A DNA stretch of 64,000 bases from the NCBI GenBank assembly GCA_014584315.1, contig JACTNA010000029.1, positions 1 through 64,000 of the forward strand. Direction: 5' to 3'. The stretch's first letter is position 1. Each line of letters opens with the position of its first letter. This stretch comes from Planctomycetota bacterium. Lineage in GTDB: Bacteria > Planctomycetota > Phycisphaerae > Phycisphaerales > UBA1924. The notes under the pieces were generated by a model. That model ran no database searches, was not told where the DNA came from, and saw only the letters and a program-made list of their open reading frames with translations. This document shows positions 7,918-16,821 of the stretch, piece by piece. Made by a program: the position numbers and the translations under genes.

Positions 7918-10382
7918 GCGCGCCCCCCGAACGTCCGTGAGCGGTACGACAGGAACACCACCGTCAGCGAACTCAGCGGCATGAGCACCGCCGCCAGGAG
8001 CGAGGAGATCAGGCCCGCCATGCACAGCGCGACGGCGACCGCGTTGTAGGCGAGCGAGGCGGCGAGATTGCGACGGATGACGCGCACGGTGCGGCGCGAG
8101 CCGCGGCAGAGTTCCACGATCGGCGCGAGGCCCGGCGCGCGGAGGTAGGCGTCCGCGGCCGCGAGGCTCGCCTCCGCCCCGCCGCTCACCGCGACGCCGA
8201 CGGTCGCGCGGGCGAGGGCGGCCGCGTCGTTCACGCCGTCGCCGACCATGACCACGGTCGCCCCGCCGTGCCTGAAGTGCTCCTCGACGACGCGGAGTTT
8301 CTCCTCGGGCGTTGCGCCGCCGATGCAGTCGCGCTCGTCCAGGCCGAGCGACCGGCCCACGGCACGCACCACCTCCGGGTGGTCGCCCGAGAGCAGCCGC
8401 ACGCGCCAGCCGTCGGCGCGGAGCGACTCGATCGAGGCTCGGGCGTCCTCACGGATGGGGTCGCCCAGCACGGCCAACGCGACGGCACGCCCGTCCACCG
8501 CCACGACGACGGGCGAGAGCGCGTCGCCTGTCGCCCGTGCGACCGCGTCGTCAAGCCACGCGGGTCGGTCGCCGATGAACGCGACGGAGCCGACCTCGAC
8601 GAGCCGCCCGTCCACCGTGCCGCGAACCCCCGCGCCGAGCGCCTGCGAGACATCCGTCGCCGACGGCGCGGGCGCATCGACCGCGAACGCGACGATGGCG
8701 CGCGCGACCGGGTGCGATGAGTCGCGCTCGACCGCCGCGGCGAGCGGGATCGCCCTCGCGTCCCCCTCCCAGCGGACGACGCCGAGGCGGCCCTGGGTGA
8801 CCGTGCCCGTCTTGTCCAGGAGCATGACGCCCGGTCGGGCGAGGCGTTCGAGGGCGGCCCCCCCCTTGATGAGGATGCCCCGGCGCGAGGCACGCCCGAC
8901 GGCCGCGGTGATCGCGAGCGGCGTCGCCAGCCCGAGCGCGCAGGGGCAGGTCACGATGAGCAGCGCAAGGGCGGACTCCATCGCCTTCGCGGGGTCGTGG
9001 CGCACCCAGAGCAGGAACGTGATCGCCGCGAGCGTGGTCACGACGAGGACGAACCACCCCGCGATGCGGTCGGTCAGGGCGACGATGGGCGCACGCCGAC
9101 GGGCCGCCTCCTCCACCCCCGCCATCAGCCGGCCGACGCGCGTCTCCGCGCCGGCGGCCTGCACGCGCACGAGCACGCGCCCCGAAAGGCTGGTCGTCGC
9201 CGCGTGGACGCGTTCGCCGGGACCGACAGAGACCGGGCGCGACTCGCCGGTGAGGACCGAGGCATCGATCTCGGTCCTGCCCGACTCAACGACGCCGTCG
9301 GCCGGGATCGTCTCCTCGGCGCGAACCTCGACGGTGTCGCCCGGCCGAAGGCTCGCCGCGCTGACGCGCCGCGTCGCGCCGTCAGGACCCACGACCCGCG
9401 CCCACGCGGGTGCGAGGGAGTAGAGGAGTTCGACGGCGTCGGCCGCGCTCCGCTGCTGGCGGTGCTGGAGCCAGCGCCCGGAGAGCAGGAGGAAGACAAG
9501 CACCGTGAGGGCGTCGAAGTAGACATCGCCCTCACCGCGCAGGACGTTGACGACGCCGACGACACCCGCCGCGGCGAGACCGATGGCGATGGGCAGGTCG
9601 AGGCGCGGGGCACGCGAAACCAGCGACGCGATCGCACCGCGGAAGAAAACACGCCCCGGCCACGCCAGTGAAAGCAGCCCCAGCCCGAGGCTGATCCAGC
9701 GGAAGAACTGCCGGAACTCGCCCTCGATGCCGCTCACCATGCCGCTGTAGAGGGCGAGGGCGAGCAACATGCAGTTGCCGGCGATCGCCCCCGCGACAGC
9801 GATGCGAACGAGAAAGCGCCGGTCCTCGCGCCGTGCCGCGTCGCGCGCGCGGGCGTCGCGGGCCGGGTGCGGCGCGTAGCCCAGACGGTCGAGCGCGCGG
9901 GCGATCTCGCTCAACCGCACGCGGGCCGGATCCCACGACACCCGCACGAGCGACCGCCCGAGATCGAGCCTCGCCTCGGCGACGCCGGGCACCAGCCGCG
10001 GGAGTCGCTCCACGAGCCACACGCAGGCGGCGCAGTGAACGCCCTCGAGGAAGAGCTCCGCGCTCAGCAGCCCCCCCTCACGCTCGCGGACGAACGCGAG
10101 GGCGAAGGCCTCGTCGTCGAACTCCTCGTAGCCAGCGCCGGTCGTGCGCGCCGGACCGCCGGTTCCGTCGGCGAGCGACTCGCGCAGCGCGTAATACCGT
10201 TCGAGGCCGCAGCCGTGGATGACGCCGTAGACCGTTCGGCAGGCCTCGCAGCAGAACTGCCGCTCCGACTCCGGTTCGAGCAGGCCCGGCGGCACGGGCA
10301 GGGCGCAGTGGGCGCACGACACGGGCGCGCGCTTCAGCGCGCCGGGGACCGAGGGCTCGCGCTCGACCGCGGCCACGCTCAC
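7914..10382 (-). CDS. ccoI: Copper-exporting P1B-ATPase for cbb3 oxidase assembly (CcoI/FixI)
   Basis: 822 residues from a GTG that overlaps the upstream stop (GTGA). Order of parts: an N-terminal Cys-rich metal-binding domain (C23-x2-C26, C44-C45-x2-C48), a heavy-metal-associated domain with GVHCAACV, transmembrane helices, the actuator (LTGES), the CPC membrane metal site in TCPCALGLATP, the phosphorylation motif DKTGTVTQG, the HP motif in SSHPVARAI, and GDGVNDAAAL. CcoI supplies copper to CuB of the oxidase by pumping Cu(I) out of the cytoplasm. The Cys-rich domain is typical of FixI/CcoI rather than general CopA. Confidence 0.95.
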   Translation of the reverse strand: MSVAAVEREPSVPGALKRAPVSCAHCALPVPPGLLEPESERQFCCEACRTVYGVIHGCGLERYYALRESLADGTGGPARTTGAGYEEFDDEAFALAFVREREGGLLSAELFLEGVHCAACVWLVERLPRLVPGVAEARLDLGRSLVRVSWDPARVRLSEIARALDRLGYAPHPARDARARDAARREDRRFLVRIAVAGAIAGNCMLLALALYSGMVSGIEGEFRQFFRWISLGLGLLSLAWPGRVFFRGAIASLVSRAPRLDLPIAIGLAAAGVVGVVNVLRGEGDVYFDALTVLVFLLLSGRWLQHRQQRSAADAVELLYSLAPAWARVVGPDGATRRVSAASLRPGDTVEVRAEETIPADGVVESGRTEIDASVLTGESRPVSVGPGERVHAATTSLSGRVLVRVQAAGAETRVGRLMAGVEEAARRRAPIVALTDRIAGWFVLVVTTLAAITFLLWVRHDPAKAMESALALLIVTCPCALGLATPLAITAAVGRASRRGILIKGGAALERLARPGVMLLDKTGTVTQGRLGVVRWEGDARAIPLAAAVERDSSHPVARAIVAFAVDAPAPSATDVSQALGAGVRGTVDGRLVEVGSVAFIGDRPAWLDDAVARATGDALSPVVVAVDGRAVALAVLGDPIREDARASIESLRADGWRVRLLSGDHPEVVRAVGRSLGLDERDCIGGATPEEKLRVVEEHFRHGGATVVMVGDGVNDAAALARATVGVAVSGGAEASLAAADAYLRAPGLAPIVELCRGSRRTVRVIRRNLAASLAYNAVAVALCMAGLISSLLAAVLMPLSSLTVVFLSYRSRTFGGRA

Positions 10383-11164
10383 GGCTCGCCCTCCGATCCG
10401 GCGCAGCACGGCAGATCCGCGTGGTCGGCGGCGCGAGCGTGCTCGATCGCCCCCGCCACGCCCACGACGCTCGCGTCGTCGGTGTGCATCGGCGGCAGGC
10501 GAACGCGCCCGAAGACGGAGCCAAGCCCGACGGCCACGAGCAGCAGCGGCATGAGGACCGGGAGTCGCCTGCCCAGCGGACCGGTGACGGCGCGCACGCC
10601 CACACCGACGACCACCATCATCGGGAGCGTGCCGAGCCAGAACGCGCCCATCGCGGCCGCGCCGAGGACGGGGTCGCCCGTGCCGCCCGCGGCGATCACG
10701 AAGGCGTACAGCCACCCGCACGGCAGGAGCGTCGTCAGCAGCCCGATCGCGCCGGCGCGCGCGACCGGCGGCAACGCGAACGCGCCGCGATGAGCAACGG
10801 TGAGGACGCGTCGCAGCGACGCGGGTGGGCGGAGCCGCGGCACGCGCACGCCGCGCTGGCGAAGGAGTTGCCCCACGCCGAACGCGACCATGAGCGCGCC
10901 CGCGAGCGCGGCCGCGGCGCGCTGCACGCCGACGCCCGACGCCCCCAGGTCAAGGGCCGAGCCGGCCAGCCCGGCGAGCGCGCCGAGCGAGAGGTACGTC
11001 GCCAGACGACCGGCGTTGTACGCGGCGTGGAGCAGCGAGCGCGGCACGGGGCGGGCGTCGTCCGCGCCGACGGCGAGAGCGACGAACGCGCCGCACATCC
11101 CCGCGCAGTGTGCGCTGCCCAGCAGGCTCGCCGCGAGCACGGCACCGAGAAGGGCGAGCGTCAT
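10379..11164 (-). CDS. Sulfite-exporter/DsbD_2-like membrane protein of the cco operon
   Basis: 261 residues with about six membrane helices, opening with LGAVLAASLLGSAHCAGMCGAF, which has the Cys pair (HCAGMCG) typical of the SafE/DsbD_2 (PF13386) group that is often found inside cco gene clusters. A second conserved Cys motif is LLPCGWLYAF. The C-terminus ends with a CC-containing tail (DLPCCAGSEG) that could bind metal. Probable role: copper or thiol handling during oxidase assembly, inferred from location. It is coupled on both sides by 4-base overlaps with ccoH and ccoI. Confidence 0.85.
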   Translation of the reverse strand: MTLALLGAVLAASLLGSAHCAGMCGAFVALAVGADDARPVPRSLLHAAYNAGRLATYLSLGALAGLAGSALDLGASGVGVQRAAAALAGALMVAFGVGQLLRQRGVRVPRLRPPASLRRVLTVAHRGAFALPPVARAGAIGLLTTLLPCGWLYAFVIAAGGTGDPVLGAAAMGAFWLGTLPMMVVVGVGVRAVTGPLGRRLPVLMPLLLVAVGLGSVFGRVRLPPMHTDDASVVGVAGAIEHARAADHADLPCCAGSEGEP

Positions 11165-11694
11165 CGCTCCGGACCTCCCGCGACCCCCACCTCGACGGAG
11201 CCGGTGAAGGCTTCACCGTCGCGCCGGACCTCGAATCGGACCTCCCAGATGCCCTCGCGCACGATCGGGAGCGCGCCGGAGTAGACGCCCGGCCCGGACT
11301 CGGCGAGCGTTGCGCCCAGGCGGTTCGACGAACGCGCGTGGTGGAACATCTCGACGCTCGCGCTCGCGCCGCCGAGCGGCCGCCCCTCGGCGTCGAGCGC
11401 GGTCAGGCGCACCCCGCGCCGCCCGAGCGGGTCCGGCGCGCCCGCGACCTCGACCGCAACGCGCCACCCGAGTTCGCTGTTGCGGGCGGCCCGCTCGCGA
11501 TGCTCGTCCCAGCGGAGGGCCTTGTCGTAGTAGTCAGGCTCGACGGCGAACGAGGGGTCGCTCATGGCGACGAAGGCGGTGACGCCCGCGAAGCACAGGC
11601 TGATGGAGATGAGCGCGACGACCATGCCGGGCCAGAAGAGGCGGGCCGGGATGCCGCCGACGCGCCCGGTTTCGCCGCTCGTGCGTTCGTTCAT
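11161..11694 (-). CDS. ccoH: CcoH/FixH family cbb3 assembly protein
   Basis: 177 residues. One N-terminal membrane helix (LFWPGMVVALISISLCFAG) is followed by the FixH wording VEPDYYDKALRWDEHR and a periplasmic beta-sandwich containing GASASVEMFHHARSSNR. FixH/CcoH stabilises the cbb3 complex during assembly. The ATG overlaps the ccoG stop (ATGA) and its own stop overlaps the start of the next gene. Confidence 0.92.
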   Translation of the reverse strand: MNERTSGETGRVGGIPARLFWPGMVVALISISLCFAGVTAFVAMSDPSFAVEPDYYDKALRWDEHRERAARNSELGWRVAVEVAGAPDPLGRRGVRLTALDAEGRPLGGASASVEMFHHARSSNRLGATLAESGPGVYSGALPIVREGIWEVRFEVRRDGEAFTGSVEVGVAGGPER

Positions 11695-13121
11695 GGCCTG
11701 CCTCCCGCCGCCCGCCCGGTGCCGAAGAACCGGAACGGCGTTTCCGCGGCGAACCCGTCGGTCCCGGTGATGCGCACCGTGATCTCGGTGCGCCGCTGCG
11801 TGGCGGCGTCCGCGGGCAGGACGATCGAAACGGCCTCGCTGCGCAGCGCGCCCGCCGCGACCCGGAGCGGGCTTTCGACGCCGATGACACGCGCACCCTC
11901 CACGCCCGGCACGCTCACCTCGTACCCGACCTCCGCCCCGGTGCGGTTGCGCACCCGCACGACGGCCTGGTTCGAGACCTCGCCGGTGGGCAGCACGTTG
12001 AACGGCAGGCCCGGGCCGCGAAGCACCGTGACGTCCGCGCCCTCGATCCGCGACAGGGCGACGACGATGCCCGTCACCACGCCCGCGAGCAGCAGGGGAT
12101 AGATCAGCACGCGCGGGCGCAGGCGCCGGGCGCGCTCGCCCTCGATCCCCGCCTGCGAGCCGTAGCGGATCAGCCCGCGCGGGCGACCGAGCCGTTCCAT
12201 CACGTCGTCGCAGGCGTCGATGCACTGGGCGCAGTGGATGCACTCCATCTGCAGGCCGTCGCGGATGTCGATGCCGGTGGGGCAGGTCGCGACGCACTTG
12301 AAGCAGTCCACGCAGTCGCCGTTGGTGCGCGGCGCGCCCGTGCCGTTCGCGCCGACGACGGGGAGGGGGACGCCCGTCGCGGCTCGTTTCGCCTTGCCGC
12401 GCGGCTCGCCGCGCTTCGGGTCGTACGAGACGATGAGCGAACGCCGGTCGAGCAGCACGGACTGGAACCGACCGTATGGGCAGGCCACGATGCACGTCTG
12501 CTCGCGGAAGAAGCAGAAGTCGAACATCATGAGGGCGGTGACCGATGCCATGATGAGGAACGACGCGGGGTGCTCGGCCGGCGAGCGCCGGACCCACCGC
12601 GCGAGTTCGTCGATGCCGACGAAGTACGCGAGGAACACATGGGCGAGGAACATGGAGACCAGAACGAAAGCGGCGTACTTGGCCGGAGTGCGCCACGCGC
12701 CGCGTCTGCGCGTCCGCCCCGGCTCGCCGTCGAAGAACCGCTCGATGGGCCTGAAGACGAACTCCATGTACACGGTCTGCGGGCAGCCCCACCCGCACCA
12801 GACGCGACCGAAGAGCGCGGTGAGCAGGAAGATGGTCAGAAACACGCCCACCACGAAGAGCGCGAGCAGCACGGTGTCCGTCGGGTAGAAAACGCCGCCA
12901 AAGAGCGAAAACTCGCGCCGGGCGACATCAAGGAGCACGGCGGGACGTCCGTTGATCTTCAGGTGGGGGAGGAGCGCGAAGAGCGCGATCAGCAACCACG
13001 CCACGGCGCGGCGCCGACGCCAGAAACGCCCGCGAGACGGCTTGGGCCGGAGCCAGCGCCGGCTCCCGTCCGCGTTCAGCGTCGAGAGGACGCGGTCGTG
13101 CTGTCGATCCACGGCGGCCAT
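11691..13121 (-). CDS. ccoG: Cu(II)-reducing 4Fe-4S protein CcoG/RdxA
   Basis: 476 residues, start at ATG 13121 preceded by GGGGAGAG. Several membrane helices surround a ferredoxin core. Visible motifs: FGRVWCGWGCPQTVYMEF, FREQTCIVACPYGRFQ, then two 4Fe-4S motifs CVDCFKCVATCP and CIHCAQCIDAC. The C-terminal 130 residues form an immunoglobulin-like domain (IG_CcoG) typical of the family. CcoG reduces Cu(II) to Cu(I) for cbb3 biogenesis. The longer open frame upstream runs into ccoP and is not used. Confidence 0.94.
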   Translation of the reverse strand: MAAVDRQHDRVLSTLNADGSRRWLRPKPSRGRFWRRRRAVAWLLIALFALLPHLKINGRPAVLLDVARREFSLFGGVFYPTDTVLLALFVVGVFLTIFLLTALFGRVWCGWGCPQTVYMEFVFRPIERFFDGEPGRTRRRGAWRTPAKYAAFVLVSMFLAHVFLAYFVGIDELARWVRRSPAEHPASFLIMASVTALMMFDFCFFREQTCIVACPYGRFQSVLLDRRSLIVSYDPKRGEPRGKAKRAATGVPLPVVGANGTGAPRTNGDCVDCFKCVATCPTGIDIRDGLQMECIHCAQCIDACDDVMERLGRPRGLIRYGSQAGIEGERARRLRPRVLIYPLLLAGVVTGIVVALSRIEGADVTVLRGPGLPFNVLPTGEVSNQAVVRVRNRTGAEVGYEVSVPGVEGARVIGVESPLRVAAGALRSEAVSIVLPADAATQRRTEITVRITGTDGFAAETPFRFFGTGRAAGGRP

Positions 13122-13150
13122 CGGACTCTCCCCGGAACGAACGCCGCCCC

Positions 13151-13738
13151 TTACGGCGTGCCCGCCTCGACGCTCGGCCAGGGCGGGATGGCGTCTCCCT
13201 CCGCGCCGCGCGGGCCGGACAGGCTCTGCCCGCGCATGCGCGCGACGTAGGAAGCGACCAGAATCATCTCGTTGGTCGAGAGGCGCCGGTTCCAGGCGGG
13301 CATCGCCCCGGCCGCCGCGCCGTCGGCGACGACGGCGTAGACGTCCTCGACTCGCTTCACCCACTTGTAGGCGTCGTCGGTCAGGTTCGGGCCGACAAGC
13401 CCCTCGCCGCGCTGCCCGTGGCACTGGGCGCAGTTGGCGGTGAATACGCCCGCCGCCACCGCGCGCCAGCGCTCGTCGGCCGTGACCGTGAGCAGCGTCC
13501 GCTCGTCGGGCGCCAGTTCGCCAAGGTCCGCGAAGAGCCGCCGGAACTCCCGCGTGACCGCGGCCTCGTGCGCCTCGTGGACCGAGTACGCCATCGGGCT
13601 GAAGTGCCAGAAGACGAAGTAGACGATCGAGAACAGCACGGTCCCGATGAAGATGGCGTGCCACCAGCCCGGCGTCGGGTTGTCGTACTCCCGGATGCCG
13701 TCGTACTCGTGCTCCATCAGGCGGTCTTCGCGGCTCAT
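13151..13738 (-). CDS. ccoP: cbb3 oxidase subunit III, mono-heme CcoP
   Basis: 195 residues. The N-terminus has the CcoP signature DGIREYDNPTPGWWHAIFIG and one membrane helix. Only one heme-c motif is present, CAQCH at residues 103-107, with a later MPAWN that can supply the Met ligand. Most CcoP proteins are about 300 residues and carry two such motifs, so this one is shortened to a single cytochrome c domain. It overlaps ccoQ by four bases (ATGA). Its role is to pass electrons from soluble cytochrome c to the CcoO heme. Confidence 0.92.
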   Translation of the reverse strand: MSREDRLMEHEYDGIREYDNPTPGWWHAIFIGTVLFSIVYFVFWHFSPMAYSVHEAHEAAVTREFRRLFADLGELAPDERTLLTVTADERWRAVAAGVFTANCAQCHGQRGEGLVGPNLTDDAYKWVKRVEDVYAVVADGAAAGAMPAWNRRLSTNEMILVASYVARMRGQSLSGPRGAEGDAIPPWPSVEAGTP

Positions 13739-13911
13739 CGCGTCTCTCCGGGATGGTCGTCGAGGGGGATGGAGGCGTGCCGGCGCATCTCGGCGCGCGG
13801 ACGCAGAAGCACGCGCAGCGCGACCAGCACGAACGCGCCGAAGAAGATCACCAAGCCCGCCTCGGCCCAGACGGCCAGGCCCGCGTTGCCGACGACGTCC
13901 GAGAGGCTCAC
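13735..13911 (-). CDS. ccoQ: cbb3 oxidase small subunit CcoQ
   Basis: 58 residues from a GTG start that overlaps the ccoNO stop (GTGA). A single membrane helix (LVIFFGAFVLVALRVLL) is followed by RPRAEMRRHASIPLDD, the usual CcoQ layout. It stabilises the core complex. Too short for confident assignment by itself; the position between ccoNO and ccoP decides it. Confidence 0.8.
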   Translation of the reverse strand: MSLSDVVGNAGLAVWAEAGLVIFFGAFVLVALRVLLRPRAEMRRHASIPLDDHPGETR

Positions 13912-16205
13912 GGCGTCTCTCCTTCCTCCGGATCGCGCGAGATGTCCGTCCCCAGCCGCTGGAGGTACGCGATCAGCGCGATGACCTTCTTCGTCTCCAT
14001 GCCCTCCGGCCCGCCCTGCTGCACCAGTTCGTCGGCGATGCGCGACGCCTGCTCGCGCGCCATCTCGGGTGCACGCCGCAGCGCTTCGCTGTAGGGCACC
14101 CCGAGCATCGCCATCGCGTCCACCCGGGCCTGGATGCCCTGGAAGTCGATCTCCTGCTCGAGCAGCCAGGGGTAGCGCGGCATGACGGACTGCGGCACCA
14201 GCTGCTGCGGGTTCTCGAAGTGCAGCAGGTGCCACAGGTGCGACTGCTTGCCCCCCACCCGGGCCAGGTCCGGGCCGATGCGCCGGCTGCCCCACTGGAA
14301 CGGGCGGTCGTAGACGAACTCGCCCGGCTTGCTGTACTCGCCGTACCGCTTCGTCTCCGCGAAGATCGGGCGGATCATCTGCGAGTGGCAGTTGTAGCAG
14401 CCCTCGGCGACGTAGATGTCGCGCCCGGCCAGTTCCAGCGGCGTGTAGGGACGGACCGACGCGATCGTCGGCACGTTCGAGCGGATCAGGAACGTCGGCA
14501 CGATCTCGAAGAGCGACGCCACCACCACCGCGACAACCACCCAGACCGTGAACCGCAGCGGCAGACGCTCCCAGCGCCGGTGCCACGCGCCCTGCATGAA
14601 CCGGTCGATCGCGTGCCCGGCGGCGATCACGTTCGTCAGGCGGGGCGGCGGCGGCGGAGCGTCCCGGTAGTCGCGCGTCAGGCGCGGGGCGTGCTGCACC
14701 GCGTCCTCGTAGACGGCGGGGCGGGCCTTCCAGGTCATCAGCACGTTGATCGCCATCATCACGAAGCCCGCGATGAACAGCAGCCCGCCGACCACGCGGA
14801 TCCAGTAGAAGGGCATGAGGCGGGCGACGGTCTCGGCGAAGTCGGGGTAGGCCAGGCGTCCGGTCTCGTCGAAGGCCCGCCACATCAGCCCCTGCGTGAT
14901 GCCGGCCGTGTACATCGAGATGACGTAGAGGAGGATGCCGACGGTGCCGGTCCAGAAGTGCGTCGTCGCCAGCCGCTTCGACCACAGTTCCGCGCGGAAG
15001 AGCCGCGGGGCGAGCCAGTAGATCATGCCGAAGGTCATGAACCCGTTCCAGCCCAGCGCGCCGGAGTGGACGTGCGCGATGGTCCAGTCGGTGTAGTGGC
15101 TCAGGGCGTTGACGCTCTTGATGCTGAGCATCGGGCCTTCGAACGTGGACATCATGTAGAAGGTGATGCCGACGACGAAGAACTTGAGCACCGGGTCCGC
15201 CGTCACCTTGTTCCACGCCCCGCGCAGCGTGAGAAGGCCGTTGATGCCCCCGCCCCAGCTCGGCATCCAGAGCATCAGCGAGAAGAGCATCCCCAGGCTG
15301 CTCGCCCACGCGGGCAGGGCGGTGTAGTGCAGGTGGTGCGGCCCGGCCCAGATGTAGATGAACACCAGCGACCAGAAGTGGACGATGCTGAGCCGGTACG
15401 AGAAGACCGGGCGGTTCGCCGCCTTGGGCATGAAGTAGTACATCAGCCCGAGGAAGGGCGTCGTCAGGAAGAACGCAACCGCGTTGTGCCCGTACCACCA
15501 CTGCATGAACGCGTCCTGCACGCCCGCGTACACCGGGTAACTCTTGAGCAGCAGCGCGGCCGACGGCATCTCGCCGGACTTGATCCAGTGCGCCAGCCCG
15601 ACCGGAACCCACAGGTTGTTGAAGACGTGGAGCAACGCGACCGTCACGATGGTGGCGATGTAGAACCAGAGCGCGACGTACATGTGCCGCTCACGCCGGC
15701 GGGCCAGCGTCCCGAAGAAGTTCACCCCGAAGAACCCCACCCAGACCAACGCGATCGCCAGGTCGATCGGCCACTCGAGTTCGGCGTACTCCTTGCTCTG
15801 CGTGATCCCCAGCGGCAGCGTCAACGCGGCGGCGACAATGATCAGTTGCCACCCCCAGAAGTGCAGCCCGCTCAGCACGTCGCTGAACATGCGGGCCTTG
15901 CACAGCCGCTGCGTCGAGTAGTAGATCGCCGCGAAGATCGCGTTCCCCGCGAACGCGAAGATCGCCGCGTTCGTGTGCAGCGGGCGCAGCCGACCGAAGG
16001 TCAGCCACGGCAAGCCCAGGTTCAACGCGGGCAGGGCCAGCTGGATGGCGAGGACGAGCCCCACCAGCGTCGCCACCAGCCCCCACACGATCGTGGCCAG
16101 CATGAACTTGCGCACGATGGCGTCGTCGTAGACGAACGACTCCATCGTGCCCCCGGGCACACCCCCATCGGTCGGCCCCCGATCCGCATTGCCCGGCTCG
16201 TTCAT
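13908..16205 (-). CDS. ccoNO: Fused cbb3 oxidase subunits I and II (CcoN-CcoO)
   Basis: 765 residues. Residues 1 to about 480 are CcoN: heme/Cu ligands appear in PLHTNAAIFAF, WWYGHNAVAFFL, AGPHHLHYTALP and IAHVHSGALGWNG, over about twelve helices. A linker near residues 500-540 leads into CcoO: a membrane anchor, then AEGCYNCHSQMIRP with heme-c motif CYNCH, and GPDLARVGGKQSHLWH. In most proteobacteria these are two genes; here they form one chain, as known from some other phyla. The product reduces O2 at high affinity and pumps protons. ATG at 16145 (MESFVYDDAIVRK) is an alternative start that fits the conserved CcoN beginning. Confidence 0.95.
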   Translation of the reverse strand: MNEPGNADRGPTDGGVPGGTMESFVYDDAIVRKFMLATIVWGLVATLVGLVLAIQLALPALNLGLPWLTFGRLRPLHTNAAIFAFAGNAIFAAIYYSTQRLCKARMFSDVLSGLHFWGWQLIIVAAALTLPLGITQSKEYAELEWPIDLAIALVWVGFFGVNFFGTLARRRERHMYVALWFYIATIVTVALLHVFNNLWVPVGLAHWIKSGEMPSAALLLKSYPVYAGVQDAFMQWWYGHNAVAFFLTTPFLGLMYYFMPKAANRPVFSYRLSIVHFWSLVFIYIWAGPHHLHYTALPAWASSLGMLFSLMLWMPSWGGGINGLLTLRGAWNKVTADPVLKFFVVGITFYMMSTFEGPMLSIKSVNALSHYTDWTIAHVHSGALGWNGFMTFGMIYWLAPRLFRAELWSKRLATTHFWTGTVGILLYVISMYTAGITQGLMWRAFDETGRLAYPDFAETVARLMPFYWIRVVGGLLFIAGFVMMAINVLMTWKARPAVYEDAVQHAPRLTRDYRDAPPPPPRLTNVIAAGHAIDRFMQGAWHRRWERLPLRFTVWVVVAVVVASLFEIVPTFLIRSNVPTIASVRPYTPLELAGRDIYVAEGCYNCHSQMIRPIFAETKRYGEYSKPGEFVYDRPFQWGSRRIGPDLARVGGKQSHLWHLLHFENPQQLVPQSVMPRYPWLLEQEIDFQGIQARVDAMAMLGVPYSEALRRAPEMAREQASRIADELVQQGGPEGMETKKVIALIAYLQRLGTDISRDPEEGETP

Positions 16206-16268
16206 ACGAACAAACCCCTTTCCGATGGGGCCGACACCCGCGGTCCCCGAAAGTCCGCCCCCTGGCGG

Positions 16269-16296
16269 TCGATACAGCGGATATACTTATCGTCAA
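16269..16296 (-). promoter_or_regulatory. Candidate cco operon promoter
   Basis: On the minus strand a TTGACG hexamer (16296-16291) is followed after 16 bases by TATCGA (16274-16269), about 64 bases upstream of the ccoNO ATG. It lies in a conspicuously A+T-rich patch of the divergent intergenic region. The -10 match is weak. Confidence 0.35.
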
Positions 16297-16304
16297 ATGC
16301 GATA
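16288..16304. promoter_or_regulatory. Candidate operator, inverted repeat TATCG-N7-CGATA
   Basis: A perfect 5-bp inverted repeat with a 7-bp spacer (TATCG TCAAATG CGATA) in the 160-bp region between ccoNO and the divergent Rrf2 regulator gene. It overlaps the candidate -35 box of the cco promoter, where a repressor would act. It is not an FNR box (TTGAT-N4-ATCAA). Binding by the neighbouring Rrf2 protein is inference. Confidence 0.4.
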
Positions 16305-16365
16305 TAGTCAACCACCCGTGTCCGCGATCTGAGCCGTCTCCCCGCCGCCCACAACCCACCTCCCG

Positions 16366-16821
16366 ATGCTCTCCCGAACGACCGAGTACGCCCTGCGAGC
16401 CGTCCTCTACCTGGCCAAGTCCGGGTCGAGGCCGCACACGACGCAGGCCATCGCCGAAGCGGTGCAGGTGCCCGAGGGGTACCTGGCGAAGGTGCTGAGC
16501 ACGCTGGCGCGGGCGGGGGTGCTGAACGCGCAGCGCGGCCCGTCGGGCGGTTTCACGCTCGCCCGCCCGCCGGAGCGCGTCACCATGCTGGACGTGGTGG
16601 ACGCGCTCGATGCGTTGCCGGAGATCAAGGAGTGCCCGCTCCGGCTGCCGGAGCACGCCCCGGTGCTCTGCCCGCTGCACCGGCGTCTGGACGAGATGGT
16701 GACGGCAATGCGCGGCACGCTGGCGGCGACGACCGTGGCGGAACTGCTCGAAGAGTCCGCCCAGCCGCGCGCCTGCGACTTCCCGCCCGTGGCCAAGCCC
16801 ACCGTGCGCGGACGGGCGTGA
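16366..16821 (+). CDS. Rrf2-family transcriptional regulator
   Basis: 151 residues. The winged helix begins MLSRTTEYALRAVLYLA, with the recognition region AIAEAVQVPEGYLAKVLSTLARAGVL and the wing GPSGGFTLAR, all standard for IscR/NsrR/RirA relatives. Those proteins often bind an iron-sulfur cluster through three cysteines. Here the loop has only C90 and C102, with H97 and H105 nearby and a further Cys near residue 138, so a cluster with mixed ligands, or none, is possible. It is transcribed away from the cbb3 operon, so control of that operon by oxygen, NO or iron status is a reasonable inference. Confidence 0.9.
   Translation: MLSRTTEYALRAVLYLAKSGSRPHTTQAIAEAVQVPEGYLAKVLSTLARAGVLNAQRGPSGGFTLARPPERVTMLDVVDALDALPEIKECPLRLPEHAPVLCPLHRRLDEMVTAMRGTLAATTVAELLEESAQPRACDFPPVAKPTVRGRA

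Noticed and set aside
16288..16304. FNR/FixK box upstream of the cbb3 operon
   Set aside because: The palindrome TATCG-N7-CGATA lacks the TTGAT-N4-ATCAA half-sites and spacing.
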